A DNA stretch of 59,610 nucleotides. It comes from an uncultured Duodenibacillus sp. (lineage in GTDB: Bacteria > Pseudomonadota > Gammaproteobacteria > Burkholderiales > Burkholderiaceae_F). The translations under genes were made by a program, and so were the position numbers. A model generated the notes under the pieces. It was not told the origin of the DNA. It saw nothing but the letters and a program-made list of their open reading frames with translations, and searched no databases. The stretch covers positions 1 to 59,610 of the forward strand of contig CALXQK010000018.1 of NCBI GenBank assembly GCA_944390745.1. The letters are read 5' to 3'. Of this stretch, positions 17,583-28,200 are shown piece after piece. Every line of letters begins with the position of its first letter. Positions within the stretch are counted from its first letter, which is position 1.

Positions 17583-18962
17583 TCAGGACAGCGCAGTCTC
17601 GCGGCCGATCAGATCGTGCTCCTCGCTTGCGGTGACCTTGACGTCGACGAAGTCTCCGGGCTCAAGGTGCCGGTCGGTCGTCACGTAAATGACGCCGTCG
17701 ATGTCGGGGGCGTCGGCCGTCGTGCGTCCGACGGCCACGCCGTCCTCGTCCTCGGAGGCGTCGATGATGACGCGCTGCGTGGTGCCGATCTTGGCCTTGA
17801 GAAGTTCAGCGGAAATCTCGGCCTGAACCTCCATGAAGCGGCGCCGGCGCTCCTCGCGCACCTCGTCCGGGAGCTGTCCGGGAAGGGCGTTGGCGTGCGC
17901 GCCCTCCACCGGACTGTAGGCAAAGCACCCCACGCGGTCGAGCCTGGCCTCGCGCAGGAAGTCGAGCAGATACTCAAACTCCTCCTCGGTTTCGCCCGGA
18001 AAGCCCGCAATGAAGGTCGAGCGGATGGTGATCTGCGGGCAGATTTTCCTCCAGGCCGCAATGCGCTCAAGGTTCTTCTCGGCACTCGCAGGCCGCTTCA
18101 TGGCCTTGAGCACCCTCGGGTGCGCATGCTGAAACGGCACGTCGAGATAGGGCAGAATCCGCCCCTCGGCCATCAGCTCCACCACGTCGTCAATGGCCGG
18201 ATACGGATAGACATAGTGCAGCCGCACCCAGACGCCGAGTTCGCCAAGCTCGCGGCACAGCTCCAGAAGGCGCGTCTTCACCGGACGGCCGTTGACAAAG
18301 CCAGTGCGGTAGCGAAGGTCAAGCCCGTAGGCGCCCGTATCCTGGCTGATGACGAGAAGCTCCTTGACGCCGGCCTCGACCAGGTTCTGCGCCTCGCGCA
18401 CCACGCTTGCGATCGGACGGCTCACCAGGTCGCCGCGCAGATCCGGGATGATGCAGAACGTACAGTGGTGCGAGCAGCCCTCGCTGATCTTGAGATAGGC
18501 GTAGTGCGAGGGCGTGAGCTTGAGTCCGGCCTTGGGCACGAGTTCATCGAAGGGCTCGTGCGCACGAGGCAGATGCGCGTGCACAAGCGCCATCGTCTCC
18601 TCAAGACTGTCGGGCCCCGTGACGCCGATCACCTGCGGCACGCGGCTGCTCACCCAGTTGCTGCCGTCGGCATTGGTCTTGCCTCCGAGGCAGCCCGTGA
18701 CGATCACGCGGCCGTTTTCGCGCATCGCCTCGGCAATGGCCTCGAGGCTCTCGGCCACCGCCGCGTCGATGAAGGCGCAGGTGTTGACGATCACCAGATC
18801 GGCGTCCTTGTAGTCGGAGACGATGATGTAGCCCTCGGCGCGCAGCTCGGTGACAATGCGCTCGGTGTCGACCAGAGCCTTGGGACAGCCCAGGCTCACA
18901 AATCCCACGCGTCCGATGCGCGCACGCGGGCGCGCGGCCCCCTTGATCTCAGCTTGCGTCAT
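17583..18962 (-). CDS. rimO: Ribosomal protein S12 methylthiotransferase RimO
   Basis: The 459-residue enzyme adds a methylthio group to an aspartate of ribosomal protein S12. Domain order is UPF0004 ([35 protein letters not shown] with three cluster cysteines), radical SAM ([15 protein letters not shown], the CxxxCxxC cluster) and a C-terminal TRAM domain. The [12 protein letters not shown] motif separates RimO from the tRNA-modifying MiaB. It follows pgeF by 30 nt in the order rluD, pgeF, rimO. Confidence 0.97.
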   Translation of the reverse strand: MTQAEIKGAARPRARIGRVGFVSLGCPKALVDTERIVTELRAEGYIIVSDYKDADLVIVNTCAFIDAAVAESLEAIAEAMRENGRVIVTGCLGGKTNADGSNWVSSRVPQVIGVTGPDSLEETMALVHAHLPRAHEPFDELVPKAGLKLTPSHYAYLKISEGCSHHCTFCIIPDLRGDLVSRPIASVVREAQNLVEAGVKELLVISQDTGAYGLDLRYRTGFVNGRPVKTRLLELCRELGELGVWVRLHYVYPYPAIDDVVELMAEGRILPYLDVPFQHAHPRVLKAMKRPASAEKNLERIAAWRKICPQITIRSTFIAGFPGETEEEFEYLLDFLREARLDRVGCFAYSPVEGAHANALPGQLPDEVREERRRRFMEVQAEISAELLKAKIGTTQRVIIDASEDEDGVAVGRTTADAPDIDGVIYVTTDRHLEPGDFVDVKVTASEEHDLIGRETALS

Positions 18963-18992
18963 GATGCTCCTGATGCCTGTTGCAATGGGTTT

Positions 18993-19805
18993 TCAGTTCT
19001 GTGCGCCCGTCTCGGGCTCAATCCAGATGAGCGCGGCATGGCGCCCGGTCCGGGCGCCGTCGCGCCGGTAGCTGTAAAAGCGCGCAGGATCCGAAACAGT
19101 GGAAAGCGCGCAGTCCTCCACGTCTGAAACGCCGGCCGCGGCAAACGCCCGGCGCGCGTATCCGGCAAGATCCAGGTACGCCTTGTCCTGCGTGCGGCGC
19201 ACGCACTCGGGCGCCTCGCCAAAGTGCGCCTCAAAGGCCGAGAGCACCTCAAGGCCCGTTTCAAAGTCGTCAAACCCGATGCGGGGCCCGAGCCAGGCGC
19301 GAAACTGCGCCTGAGCGCCCGCACCGGCGCCGTGCGCCTCATCGAGCGCCGCGCGAAGGGTGCGCACGGTCTCCTCGACAATGCCGCCGGCAAGGCTTCT
19401 CCAGCCCGCGTGCACCGCGGCCACGATGCTGCCGTCCCGGGAGGCGATGAGCACCGGCAGGCAGTCGGCCACCTGCACGACGCAAACCACGCCCGGGGTC
19501 ATGCTCCAGGAGGCGTCAGCCTCGGTCGTCTCGTCAAGGATGTCGTCGGCGCGCACCACGCGCGTGCCGTGCACCTGCGTCATCCAGCGCGGCGCCCCGG
19601 GGGCAAGCTGCGCAACGATCGAGCGGTTCATGCGCACGCAGGCGGCGTTGTCGCCCACGCGGCTGCCGACGTTCAATCCCATGACGCCCTCCGGGCCGCC
19701 CCAGGGGCCCGAGGAGACGCCGCCCAAGCGCTCGGTGAAAAGCGCCTTTGTCCGCGCGCCCAGATCCGGGCGCAGCACTTCGGTTTGCTTCTTGTAAATC
19801 GACAT
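18993..19805 (-). CDS. pgeF: PgeF/YfiH laccase-domain protein
   Basis: The 270-residue protein has the Cu-oxidase_4 (DUF152) signatures QVHGTRVV, VADCLPVLIAS, AVHAGWRSLAGGIVEETV and LGPRIGFDDFETG, including the His/Cys metal-binding set. Family members are variously described as polyphenol oxidases, purine nucleoside phosphorylases, and PgeF, which removes mis-incorporated L-Ser from UDP-MurNAc peptidoglycan precursors. The rluD-pgeF neighbourhood is conserved in many proteobacteria. A 104-nt gap separates it from rluD. Confidence 0.93.
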   Translation of the reverse strand: MSIYKKQTEVLRPDLGARTKALFTERLGGVSSGPWGGPEGVMGLNVGSRVGDNAACVRMNRSIVAQLAPGAPRWMTQVHGTRVVRADDILDETTEADASWSMTPGVVCVVQVADCLPVLIASRDGSIVAAVHAGWRSLAGGIVEETVRTLRAALDEAHGAGAGAQAQFRAWLGPRIGFDDFETGLEVLSAFEAHFGEAPECVRRTQDKAYLDLAGYARRAFAAAGVSDVEDCALSTVSDPARFYSYRRDGARTGRHAALIWIEPETGAQN

Positions 19806-19909
19806 GTTGCTGTTTGCGGCTCATGAGGCCTTCAGAATTCCAGAAGGCCTCGCACTGGCCGCGTTCTCTTGTTGAATATTCCTGGACCGGCCCCTTGCGA
19901 AAAAAGCGC

Positions 19910-21064
19910 CTAGTCCTCGTCGTCAAACACCGTCACGGGCTCGTCGAGCGGTCCAAAGCCAAGCTCCTGCATGACCTCGGCCATGTCCTGCGGCGGCGGC
20001 ACAAACCACTCGCACGTCCGGCCTGACGCCGGATGCCGCAGCCGCAGGCGGCTTGCGTGCAGCGCCTGACGGGAAAACGCCGCGGCCGCACCGGCCTCGG
20101 CAGGCATTTTGGAGGCGTTGGTACGGTAGAGCGGATCGCCCAGAAGCGGCAGCCCCACGCTCGTGAGGTGCACGCGGATCTGGTGCGTGCGGCCGGTTTC
20201 CAGCCGGCAGGCCACCCAGCTGATGGTACGGCCGGCAGCCTCGGCGACGTCCACCAGCCGGCAGTGCGTCATGGCCGGGCGGCTGCCCTGCCCTCCGCGG
20301 CAGCAGAACTTCAGGGGATTTCTTGGATCCCGCCCGATGGCGCGATCGACGTAGCCCGCCTCCGGAGCCACGCCCAGAACGAGCGCCCAGTACTCACGCC
20401 CCACGGTTCTGGCCTGCAGCTGCCGCACGAGGTCGGTCTGCGCGGCCTCGGTGCGCGCCACGACCATCAATCCCGAGGTGTCCTTGTCGAGGCGATGCAC
20501 AATGCCCGCACGCGGAATCCGGGCAAGCTCAGGATAGCGGTGCAGAAGACCGTTTAAAAGCGTTCCCGACCAGTGCCCGGCGGCAGGATGCACGACAAGT
20601 CCGGGGGGCTTGTTGACGACGATGATCGTCTCATCCTCATGGACGACATCAAAGGCAATGCCCGCCTCGGGCATGTAGGCGCGCTCCTCGGGAGCGGCAA
20701 GCCGCACGAGGTCGATCTCGTCGTACCCGCCCACCTTCAGGCGCACGCTCGAGGCGGTCTCGCCGTTGACGCGCACCGCCCCGTCCTCGATCCACCTCTG
20801 GATTCGGGCGCGGCTCACGTCGGGAACAAGCCGCGCGAGCACCTTGTCAAGACGTTCGTCGCGGGCCGCGGGGTCGATCACAAAATGTTCGCGCGCGGCC
20901 TCGTGCGGCGCGCCCGCATCGCCGGCCGTCTCGAAATCCGCATCCGCATCAATATCTTCGATATCATCGGGCTCCTGATGCGGCGAAGCGGTCGATCCGC
21001 CCGTCGGCTCAAGAGCGGTTTCAACGATATAATCGCCCAAATCCTTACCTTTTATTGCTGCCAT
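19910..21064 (-). CDS. rluD: 23S rRNA pseudouridine synthase RluD
   Basis: A 384-residue RluA-family enzyme. It has an S4 RNA-binding domain (about 70-130, ERLDKVLARLVPDVSRARIQRWIEDGAVRVNG) and a catalytic domain with the Asp-containing HRLDKDTSGLMVVA motif and the TGRTHQIRVH motif. RluD makes pseudouridines in helix 69 of 23S rRNA. Residues 1-60 are an acidic, Asp/Glu-rich extension absent from many homologues. Its ATG overlaps the ATG of bamD on the opposite strand by two bases, so each gene's promoter must lie inside the other gene. Neither start has an obvious Shine-Dalgarno. Confidence 0.93.
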   Translation of the reverse strand: MAAIKGKDLGDYIVETALEPTGGSTASPHQEPDDIEDIDADADFETAGDAGAPHEAAREHFVIDPAARDERLDKVLARLVPDVSRARIQRWIEDGAVRVNGETASSVRLKVGGYDEIDLVRLAAPEERAYMPEAGIAFDVVHEDETIIVVNKPPGLVVHPAAGHWSGTLLNGLLHRYPELARIPRAGIVHRLDKDTSGLMVVARTEAAQTDLVRQLQARTVGREYWALVLGVAPEAGYVDRAIGRDPRNPLKFCCRGGQGSRPAMTHCRLVDVAEAAGRTISWVACRLETGRTHQIRVHLTSVGLPLLGDPLYRTNASKMPAEAGAAAAFSRQALHASRLRLRHPASGRTCEWFVPPPQDMAEVMQELGFGPLDEPVTVFDDED

Positions 21065-21839
21065 GAAATTTCAAACCGTGCTGCGGCCGCTTCGCTGCGC
21101 CGCGCTTGCCGCGGTCGTTGCGCTCACCGCAGGCTGTTCCTGGCTCGAGAGCATCGAGATCGATCCCACCCGCGACTGGACGGCCAACCAGCTCTACAAC
21201 GAAGCCCGCGCGGCCGTCAGCGACGGCAATTGGGAACTCGCAAGAGACTACTATACCAAGCTCGAGGCGCGCTACCCCTTCGGAGCCTACGCCCAGCAGG
21301 CGCAGATCGACCTCGCCTACGTCTACTACAAGGACGACGACGCTCCCTCAGCCGTGCAGACGCTCGACCGGTTCCTGCGCGCCTACCCCAACCATCCCAA
21401 CAGCGACTACGCGCTCTATCTCAAGGCGCTCGCCACGCTCAACGAGCGCGACGGGTTCCTGTCGACGGTCACGCGCCAGGACATCGCCTTCCGCGATCCG
21501 CAGGCCGCGCGCGACGCCTTTGACATCTTCAAGGAAATCGCCGGCCGCTATCCGGATTCGCGCTACGCGCCCGAGGCGCGCCGCCGCATGCACGAGCTGG
21601 TGCTCGCCGGCGCCCGCCACGAGGTCTCGACCGCACGCTTTTACTTTGAGCGCAAGGCCTACATCGCCTGCATCAACCGCGCCAAGGTTGTGATCACGGA
21701 CTACCAGCAGACGCCCATGCGCGACGAGGCGCTGCAGCTCATGGCCGACAGCTACCACGAGCTCGGCATGTTCGACCTCGAAAACGACGTCCGCCGCATC
21801 ATCGAGGCCAACGCGCCCAAAACGACGAGCAGCAACTAG
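21063..21839 (+). CDS. bamD: Outer-membrane assembly lipoprotein BamD
   Basis: The 258-residue lipoprotein has a type II signal peptide with lipobox LTAGC (Cys24 or Cys25) and about five TPR repeats starting WTANQLYNEARAAVSDGNWELARDYYTKLEARYPFG. Family hallmarks include YVYYKDDDAPSAVQTLDRFLRAYPNHPN and the segment ERDGFLSTVTRQDIAFRDP. BamD is an essential BAM-complex partner of BamA for outer-membrane protein insertion. It is divergent from rluD with overlapping start codons and ends in a clear terminator. Confidence 0.96.
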   Translation: MKFQTVLRPLRCAALAAVVALTAGCSWLESIEIDPTRDWTANQLYNEARAAVSDGNWELARDYYTKLEARYPFGAYAQQAQIDLAYVYYKDDDAPSAVQTLDRFLRAYPNHPNSDYALYLKALATLNERDGFLSTVTRQDIAFRDPQAARDAFDIFKEIAGRYPDSRYAPEARRRMHELVLAGARHEVSTARFYFERKAYIACINRAKVVITDYQQTPMRDEALQLMADSYHELGMFDLENDVRRIIEANAPKTTSSN

Positions 21840-21872
21840 CCGCTGCCCCCGAGCCCTCTTTTTCTGAAGAGC

Positions 21873-21906
21873 AAAGCCCGCGTCCGGAGTCCGGAGGCGG
21901 GCTTTT
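21873..21906 (+). terminator. bamD terminator
   Basis: AAAGCCCGC and GCGGGCTTT form a 9-bp stem around a 15-nt loop, followed by a short T-run. Confidence 0.85.
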
Positions 21907-21984
21907 CCTTGCCTTTTTCTTCAGTTTTCACTTTCCTGGCCGATACTGCAGGCAGGTCCAGGATATCGGAGAGCGGGGATTGGC

Positions 21985-22578
21985 TCAGGGCTTGCAGACG
22001 CGCGCCTGAGGCAGCCTACCCTCAAGATACTGCTGCGCCCAGTTCAGTCCGATGATGGTCTTGACGTCCGTGATGCGCCCGTCGCGGGTCATGGCGAGCG
22101 CCTCGTCAAGACTGAACTTGTGCACGTCGATGAACTCGTGCTCGTCGAGCTCGCGCGCGCCGCCCTCGACAACGCCGCGGGCAAGAAAGATGTCGATGTG
22201 CTCGTCGCTGTAGCCGATGGCATTGTGGATGGTGCCGAGCGCCACCCAGTCGCTCGCCTTGATGCCGGTCTCCTCCTGCAGCTCGCGGCGGGCCGTCTCC
22301 AGAGGATCCTCGCCCGGATCGATCTTGCCGGCGGGAATCTCCCAGAAGGCCGCATCCATCGGAGCGCGCCACTGCCGCTCAAAGACCACGCGGTTGTCGC
22401 CGTCGATCACGACCATGGCGGCCGCTCCCGGGTGATGCAGCATCTCGCGCGTGGTGGTGCGCCCGTCGGGCAGCTGCACGGTACGGCGCATCAAGTGCAG
22501 AAACTTTCCGTTGTAGAGGTCCTCTTCAAAAAGAATTGCCTCCCGCAGTCCTTCATCTTCGGCAATGGGCTCGGTCAT
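21985..22578 (-). CDS. Nudix hydrolase, ADP-ribose pyrophosphatase-like
   Basis: The 197-residue product has a complete Nudix box, GKIDPGEDPLETARRELQEETGI, preceded by FERQWRAPMDAAFWEIPAG, as in NudF-type ADP-ribose pyrophosphatases. Predicted reaction: ADP-ribose to AMP and ribose 5-phosphate. The start MTEPIAEDEG (ATG at 22578) is preceded by AAGGAAG at proper spacing; longer in-frame starts at 22596 and 22617 place that site inside the gene. It runs convergent to bamD and is the downstream neighbour of smpB. Confidence 0.9.
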   Translation of the reverse strand: MTEPIAEDEGLREAILFEEDLYNGKFLHLMRRTVQLPDGRTTTREMLHHPGAAAMVVIDGDNRVVFERQWRAPMDAAFWEIPAGKIDPGEDPLETARRELQEETGIKASDWVALGTIHNAIGYSDEHIDIFLARGVVEGGARELDEHEFIDVHKFSLDEALAMTRDGRITDVKTIIGLNWAQQYLEGRLPQARVCKP

Positions 22579-22653
22579 CTCGTCGCTTCCTTGCATGCGC
22601 CCTCCCGCGCTGCGCATCCTTCAAAGGCGCGCAGCGCCAGGGGCGCACGTCTT

Positions 22654-23184
22654 CTAAACGTCCTTGTAATTCTGGCGGGGCTTGCCGCGGGTCATGTCGT
22701 TTTTCATGAGCCGCTCCTGCTGGCGCTTCCATTCCTTCTTGCTTTCATCGGAGCGCTTTTCAAACTCCCGCTTGCCGCGCGCAAGCGCCAGCTGCATCTT
22801 CACAAGTCCCTTCTTGAAGTGCAGATCGAGGGGCACAAGCGCGTACCCCGCGCGCTCGACCTTGCCGATCAGGCGCTCAATCTCGCGGCGGTGCATGAGC
22901 ACCTTGCGCGTGCGCGTGGCCTCGGGGTGCTCGTGCGTGCAGGTCTGGTCCGTGGGCGTAAAGCTCGCGTTGCACAGATAGAGCTCGCCGTCGCGGATGT
23001 AGACGTGCGAGAGGTTGATCGTGGCGCGCCCGGCGCGCACGCTCTTGACCTCCCAGCCGCGCAGCACCAGCCCGGTCTCAAAGCGCTCCTCGACTGCGTA
23101 GTCATGCAAGGCGCGCTTGTTGCGAATGGTCGTATTCAAGAAAAATTCTTCCAAAGAAGGGATTGATTCAAATGCGAGCGTCAT
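22654..23184 (-). CDS. smpB: SsrA-binding protein SmpB
   Basis: The core NKRALHDYAVEERFETGLVLRGWEVKSVRAGR, the GELYLCNASFTP segment and the basic tail RGKREFEKRSDESKKEWKRQQERLMK identify SmpB, the tmRNA partner in ribosome rescue. The ATG at 23184 gives 176 residues. A TTG at 23139 gives 161 residues, closer to the usual length, and has GGAAG at good spacing. The upstream ATG overlaps a TACAAT that looks like a -10 element, so the TTG may be the true start. Confidence 0.93.
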   Translation of the reverse strand: MTLAFESIPSLEEFFLNTTIRNKRALHDYAVEERFETGLVLRGWEVKSVRAGRATINLSHVYIRDGELYLCNASFTPTDQTCTHEHPEATRTRKVLMHRREIERLIGKVERAGYALVPLDLHFKKGLVKMQLALARGKREFEKRSDESKKEWKRQQERLMKNDMTRGKPRQNYKDV

Positions 23185-23394
23185 TGTAGTCGAGCGCGCC
23201 CCGGCCTTGCACGGGCCAGGGCGCCCCGTCCCGCGCCGGTGCGTCCGTGCAGGGGAGCGCCTCTTGCCCGATCGTTGCATTGTCTTGCCCGCCGGAGTTC
23301 ATTTCCCGGACAACGGAAAAAAAGGGCGCAAAAGCGTGTCAAATGCTGACCCAGCCCTGATGCATTTCCCTTTTTCTTTCTTGGAGTTTTGCAA

Positions 23395-23838
23395 ATGACC
23401 GACAACTGCTGCACTGCGCAAAAGCCCCTTCCCGAGGGCTACGACACCGTCTTTGCCCGCGGCCCCGTCAATCCCTACGGCAAATTCTTCACGGGCACCT
23501 CGTACCTCACCATGCTCTCGGAGGGCGAGCCCGTCTTCAACGCCCCCATCGGCAACGTCACCTTCGAGCCCGGCGCGCGCACCTTCTGGCACAGCCACAC
23601 GGGCGGCCAGATCCTGCTCGTTCTTGCCGGACGCGGCATCTATCAGGAGCGCGGCGGCAAGGCGCGCATCATCACCAAAGGCGACGTCGTGCGCATTCCC
23701 CCCAACGTCGAGCACTGGCACGGCGCTGCGCCCGACAGCTGGATGACGCACATCTCAATTGAAACAAACGTCCCCAACAACAAGGCGTCGTGGCTTGATC
23801 CCGTCACCGACGCGGACTACGAGGCCGCCTCCCGATAG
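23395..23838 (+). CDS. Cupin-domain protein
   Basis: The 147-residue product has the two cupin motifs: motif 1 around WHSHTGGQILLVLAGRGIYQE (His pair and Glu/Gln metal ligands) and motif 2 around VVRIPPNVEHWHGAAP. It resembles the small cupins related to carboxymuconolactone decarboxylase neighbours, which bind a divalent metal; the substrate is unknown. The ATG at 23395 follows GGAG at 9 nt. It stands alone between smpB (divergent) and the exporter gene downstream. Confidence 0.85.
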   Translation: MTDNCCTAQKPLPEGYDTVFARGPVNPYGKFFTGTSYLTMLSEGEPVFNAPIGNVTFEPGARTFWHSHTGGQILLVLAGRGIYQERGGKARIITKGDVVRIPPNVEHWHGAAPDSWMTHISIETNVPNNKASWLDPVTDADYEAASR

Positions 23839-23968
23839 GCAGCCGCAAGGCGCCGGGCGTCCGGCGCTCCTCCCCCAGGTACAAGGGAGTCGTCACAAGG
23901 CCCGCCGACACTCTGCGGCGCTATGCTAGGCAGTGTCTTTTCACACCGCTTCAGACGCAGGGAAAATC

Positions 23969-25201
23969 ATGGCCTTTCAAGGTGCCAGACCAACGCTTGG
24001 CGACGCCGCCGCCCTGGGCTTCATCTCCAGCCTCGGCCCCTTTGCCGTGAACGCCTACATTCCAGGCTTTCACGCCATGGCCGCCGACTTCGGAGCCGAC
24101 TTCGTCGCCGTCGAGCAGACGATGACGATCTATCTTGTCACCTATGCCGTGTCATGCCTTTTTGCGGGCACGATCTCCGACGCCGTCGGACGCAAGCCCG
24201 CCATGGCCGGCGGCATGCTCATCTTTGCCGCCGCAAGCATCGGGGCGCTCCTGAGCACATCGCTGCTTGCGCTTTACTTCTGGCGGTTTGTGCAGGGCAT
24301 CGGCGCCTCGGTCGGACAGGTGGTCTCCCAGGCAATGGTGCGCGACTGCTGGAGCGGACTCAACGCCGCGGGCATGAACGGCATGATCGCCGTCTTCTTT
24401 GCCCTGGCGCCCGCCTTTGCTCCCGTCATCGGCGGCTGGATCGTGGTGCATGCCGGCTGGCACGGCGTCTTTGCGCTGCTTGCGCTCTACTCCTGCCTGA
24501 TTGCGCTCTATACGCTCTTCGGGCTGCCCGAAACGCTGCCGCGCGAACGCCGCACGCCCTTTGCTCCCATGGCCGTTCTCGGCGGCTACCGGCGCTGCTT
24601 TGGCAACGCCGCCTTCATGGCCGGGGCGGTCTCGCACGGCCTTTGCTTCATGGGCGGCATTCTCTACACGGCGGGAGCCGCCGACTTCGTGATCAGCATC
24701 ATGGGATTCGGCGTGGACGACTTTGCCGCGCTCGCCTTCCCGCTGGTCGGAACAAGCCTCATCGGCGCCACGTGCTCAGCCGCTCTGGCAGGCCGGCTCG
24801 GGCACCGGGCGGCGCTGGCGCTGTGCTGCGCCCTGATGATCGCGCCCCAGGCAGCAATGACGCTCGTTGACCTGAACGATCCCCCGGCCTGGCCTCTCAT
24901 TCTGACCGGCCCCGTGCTCTACTGGCTCGGCATGTCGCTGGCGCGCCCGGTCATGATGGCCATGAACCTTGACTACTTCGCCCGCTCCCGCGGCATGGCG
25001 GCCTCGATTCAGCAGTTCTTCGCCACGGGAAGCTTTTCGATCTGCCCGCTTCTTTGGGTGCCGCTCGTGCTGGGAGAGGCCTGGAGGTACAGCGCCGTGA
25101 GCGGCCTGTGCGGACTGGCCGCGGCCGTTTTGTGGCTTGTCAGCCTGCGCCTGCGGCCGCGGGCTCTGGCCGCGGCCGGCGAGACCGAGACAATGCGATA
25201 G
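23969..25201 (+). CDS. Bcr/CflA-type MFS multidrug exporter
   Basis: The 410-residue protein has twelve membrane helices. Its MFS motif A variant is GTISDAVGRKPAMAGGMLIF, and it carries the Bcr/CflA signature VNAYIPGFHAMAADFGA in helix 1 and RFVQGIGASVGQVVSQAMVRD in helix 4, as in drug-H+ antiporters of the DHA1 family (Bcr/CflA). The ATG at 23969 follows AGGGA; an upstream in-frame ATG lacks such a site. The actual substrate is unknown. Its stop lies 5 nt from the convergent stop of the dehydratase activase. Confidence 0.88.
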   Translation: MAFQGARPTLGDAAALGFISSLGPFAVNAYIPGFHAMAADFGADFVAVEQTMTIYLVTYAVSCLFAGTISDAVGRKPAMAGGMLIFAAASIGALLSTSLLALYFWRFVQGIGASVGQVVSQAMVRDCWSGLNAAGMNGMIAVFFALAPAFAPVIGGWIVVHAGWHGVFALLALYSCLIALYTLFGLPETLPRERRTPFAPMAVLGGYRRCFGNAAFMAGAVSHGLCFMGGILYTAGAADFVISIMGFGVDDFAALAFPLVGTSLIGATCSAALAGRLGHRAALALCCALMIAPQAAMTLVDLNDPPAWPLILTGPVLYWLGMSLARPVMMAMNLDYFARSRGMAASIQQFFATGSFSICPLLWVPLVLGEAWRYSAVSGLCGLAAAVLWLVSLRLRPRALAAAGETETMR

Positions 25202-25206
25202 CCTTC

Positions 25207-28200
25207 CTAGGCCTGCGTGCCGGCAAAGGCCGCGCGATGCCCGTCGGCGGCCTCGGAGGCGTTGTCAGGACTGCGCGAGAGGATGCGGATGGTGCGCCGC
25301 CGCGCGCTTCCTCCATTTCCGTCGGAATGGCGATCAGCGCCGTCGCCGACGCCGCTGCGCGCAAAGTTTTCCCGCGCCTGGGCGATAAAAAGCTTCAGGC
25401 GGTTGGCGACGTTTGACTTCGAGGAGCCCGCCTCAAAGTCGATGGCGCAGAGATTGGCCTCGGGGTAGTCGCTTCTGAGACGGCGCATCACGCCCTTGCC
25501 GGTGATGTGGTTGGGCAGGCAGCCGAAGGGCTGCAGGCAGACCACGTTGGGCGTGCCGTTTTCGATGAAGTCGATCATCTCCGCCGTCAGCAGCCAGCCC
25601 TCGCCCGCCTGCTGGCCCTCGGAAATAAATCCGCGGATGTCCTCGAGCCCCTCCCTGAGCCCCATGACGCCCGCCACGGGCGTTCCCGCCACGGCCTCGA
25701 TCAGGGACTGCCTGAGATGCTCGTAGTGCTTGATGAGCAGCCAGGACACCGAGGCCTTGACCCTGCCGCCCGCAAAGCCGCGCGCCTGGTAGACGTTGTC
25801 GTTGAGACAGTAGAGGATGAAGCTGCTGATGTCGCCCAGGACCGGCTCGGCTCCCTCATTGATGATCTCCTCGACAATCTCGAGGTTGGCCCGGGGGTGG
25901 TACTTCAGAAGAATCTCGCCCACGATGCCCACGCGCGGCTTTTTCTCGCCGGTCATGGGAAGCGCGAGAAACTCGCGCACCATCTGCCTTGCGTCGCGGG
26001 CAAAGGCCGAGGCGTCTCCGCGTCCGGAGACCTCGATGCCGCGGGCAATCCACTTGCGGGTGAGCGGCCCGGTGCTGCCGCGGGTGCGCTCATAGGTGCG
26101 CACGTAAAGCGTCAGGCGCTGCAGCAGATCGCCGTACAAAAGCGCCAGCATCAGCCGGTGAAAGCCCTTGAGACCGAGCTCGAGCTGCTCGACGCCCTTC
26201 ATGCTTGCCGCCGACAGGCACACCACCGGAAGGCGCTCAAGCCCCACATCCTTCAGAGCCCACTTCAGCAGCCCCGGATAGTTCGTTGCGCGGCACGGGC
26301 CGCAGGTCTGCGCAAGCAGCAGCGCCGAATGATCGACGTCGAAGTCCGGGGCAAGCGCCGCCTCAAGCAGCTGTCCGATCACGACGATGGCCGGATAGCA
26401 GGCGTCGTTGTTGACGTGCGCCAGCCCGAGCTCAATGGCCCGCGGGCTCACGTCAGGCAAAACCTCCACGTCCCAGCCGAGGCTGCCCAGGGCGCCTGCG
26501 ACGATGGGAAAGTGCAGCGGCGCCATCTGCGGCGCATAAAGCTTGCGGCGCCGTGCGGGCAATGCTGCCGTCTGCCCGGCCTCCGGTCGTTCCTGCTCGT
26601 GCTGGTCCTGCGCGACGGGCGTGAGGCCCGCGCGGCGCGCATGACGGTCCTGGACCGCCGCGAGCAGGGAGCGCAGGCGGATGCGCACGGCGCCGAGCGC
26701 GTCGCCCTCGTCGATCTTGAGCATGGTGTAGATCTTGCCCGAGCCCTCGAGCTGGCGCTTGACCTGCTCGGAGGTGATGGCGTCAAGCCCGCAGCCGAAG
26801 CTCACGAGCTGCACAAGTTCGGCAAAGTCCGAGTCGCGCACCAGCTGCGCGGCGCGATACAGCCTTGAATGAAACGTCCACTGATTGACCACCTCAAGGT
26901 GCTCGGGGATTCTCGCAAGGTGCGCGACCGCATCCTCGGTCACCACGTCCACGCCCATCGACTCAATCAGCGCCGGAATGCCGTGGTTGATCAGCGGATC
27001 AATGTGGTAGGGATGGCCGGCAAGCACCACAAGCGGCGCCCCCGAGGCGGCGTGCCGGCGCCAGATTTCCTCACCCCTGGCGCGCACGCGCTCCTGGTAC
27101 ACGGCAAGCGCCTCGCGCGCAGCGCGCACGGCGCGGTGCACGTCGCGGGGCTTGAGGCCGGGGAATTCAGAGAGAACCGCCCGCTCGACGCTCTTGTCGA
27201 CGGTGAGATCAAGAAAGGGCACATGCAGCCGCACGCCCGGGAAGGCCTGTTCGGTGTTGAGCCTGAGCGCCTCGGGATAGCCGCCCACGACCGGGCAGGC
27301 AAAGCGCGCGTCGGCCTCCGGGGAGCGCATGCCCTCGCGGGGCACGCAGGGAAACCAGACGTCCTTGACGCCCGCGCGCACAAGCTGCGCGAGGTGTCCG
27401 TGCGCGAGCTTGGCCGGAAAGCACAGCGTCTGCGAGGGAATGGTGTCGGTGCCGAGCATGCCCGTGGCGTGATCCGAGGCGGGCGAAAGCACCACCCGCA
27501 TGCCGAGCGCGTGAAACAGGGCCCTCCAGTACGGAAAGTGCTCGTACATGTTGAGTACGCGCGGGATGCCCACCACGGGCGCATCGGCCGCCGGAGCGGC
27601 GTGCGCGGCCTGCTCGCTCTCGTCGCCAAAGAGCAGCTGCATCTTCCAGTCGACAAAGCCCGTGCGCTGCCTGCCCTTGAGGCCGCCCGACTTCATCGCA
27701 AAGTCGCAGCGGTTGCCGCTGAAGAACTTCTGCCCCGAGGGGAAGCGGTTCATCTTGAGCTCGCAGTGGTTGGTGCAACCCTTGCAGCGGAACTGCCGCA
27801 CCTGCACGCGGCTTGCGTCCATCTCCTCGATCGACAGCGCCAGATCGGGCGTTTTGCCCGTCGTGCGCTCGCGTGCGATGAGCGCGGCGCCGTAGGCGCC
27901 CATCAGGCCCGAGATGTCCGGACGAATGACCTCAAGGCCGGTCTGCTGCTCAAAGGCGCGCAGCACCGCATCATTGAGAAATGTGCCGCCCTGCACGAGC
28001 ACATGGGTTCCAAGCTCGCTCACGTCATGGATGCGAAGCACCTTGTAGAGGGCGTTGCGAACAATCGAGCGGCACAGGCCTGCGGCAATGTCCTCGATGG
28101 GCGCGGCATCGCGCTGCGCCTGTCGCACCTTGGAATTCATGAAGACCGTGCAGCGCGTGCCCAGGTCGCACGGATGGCGGCTTCTGAGGGCCGCCTCGAC

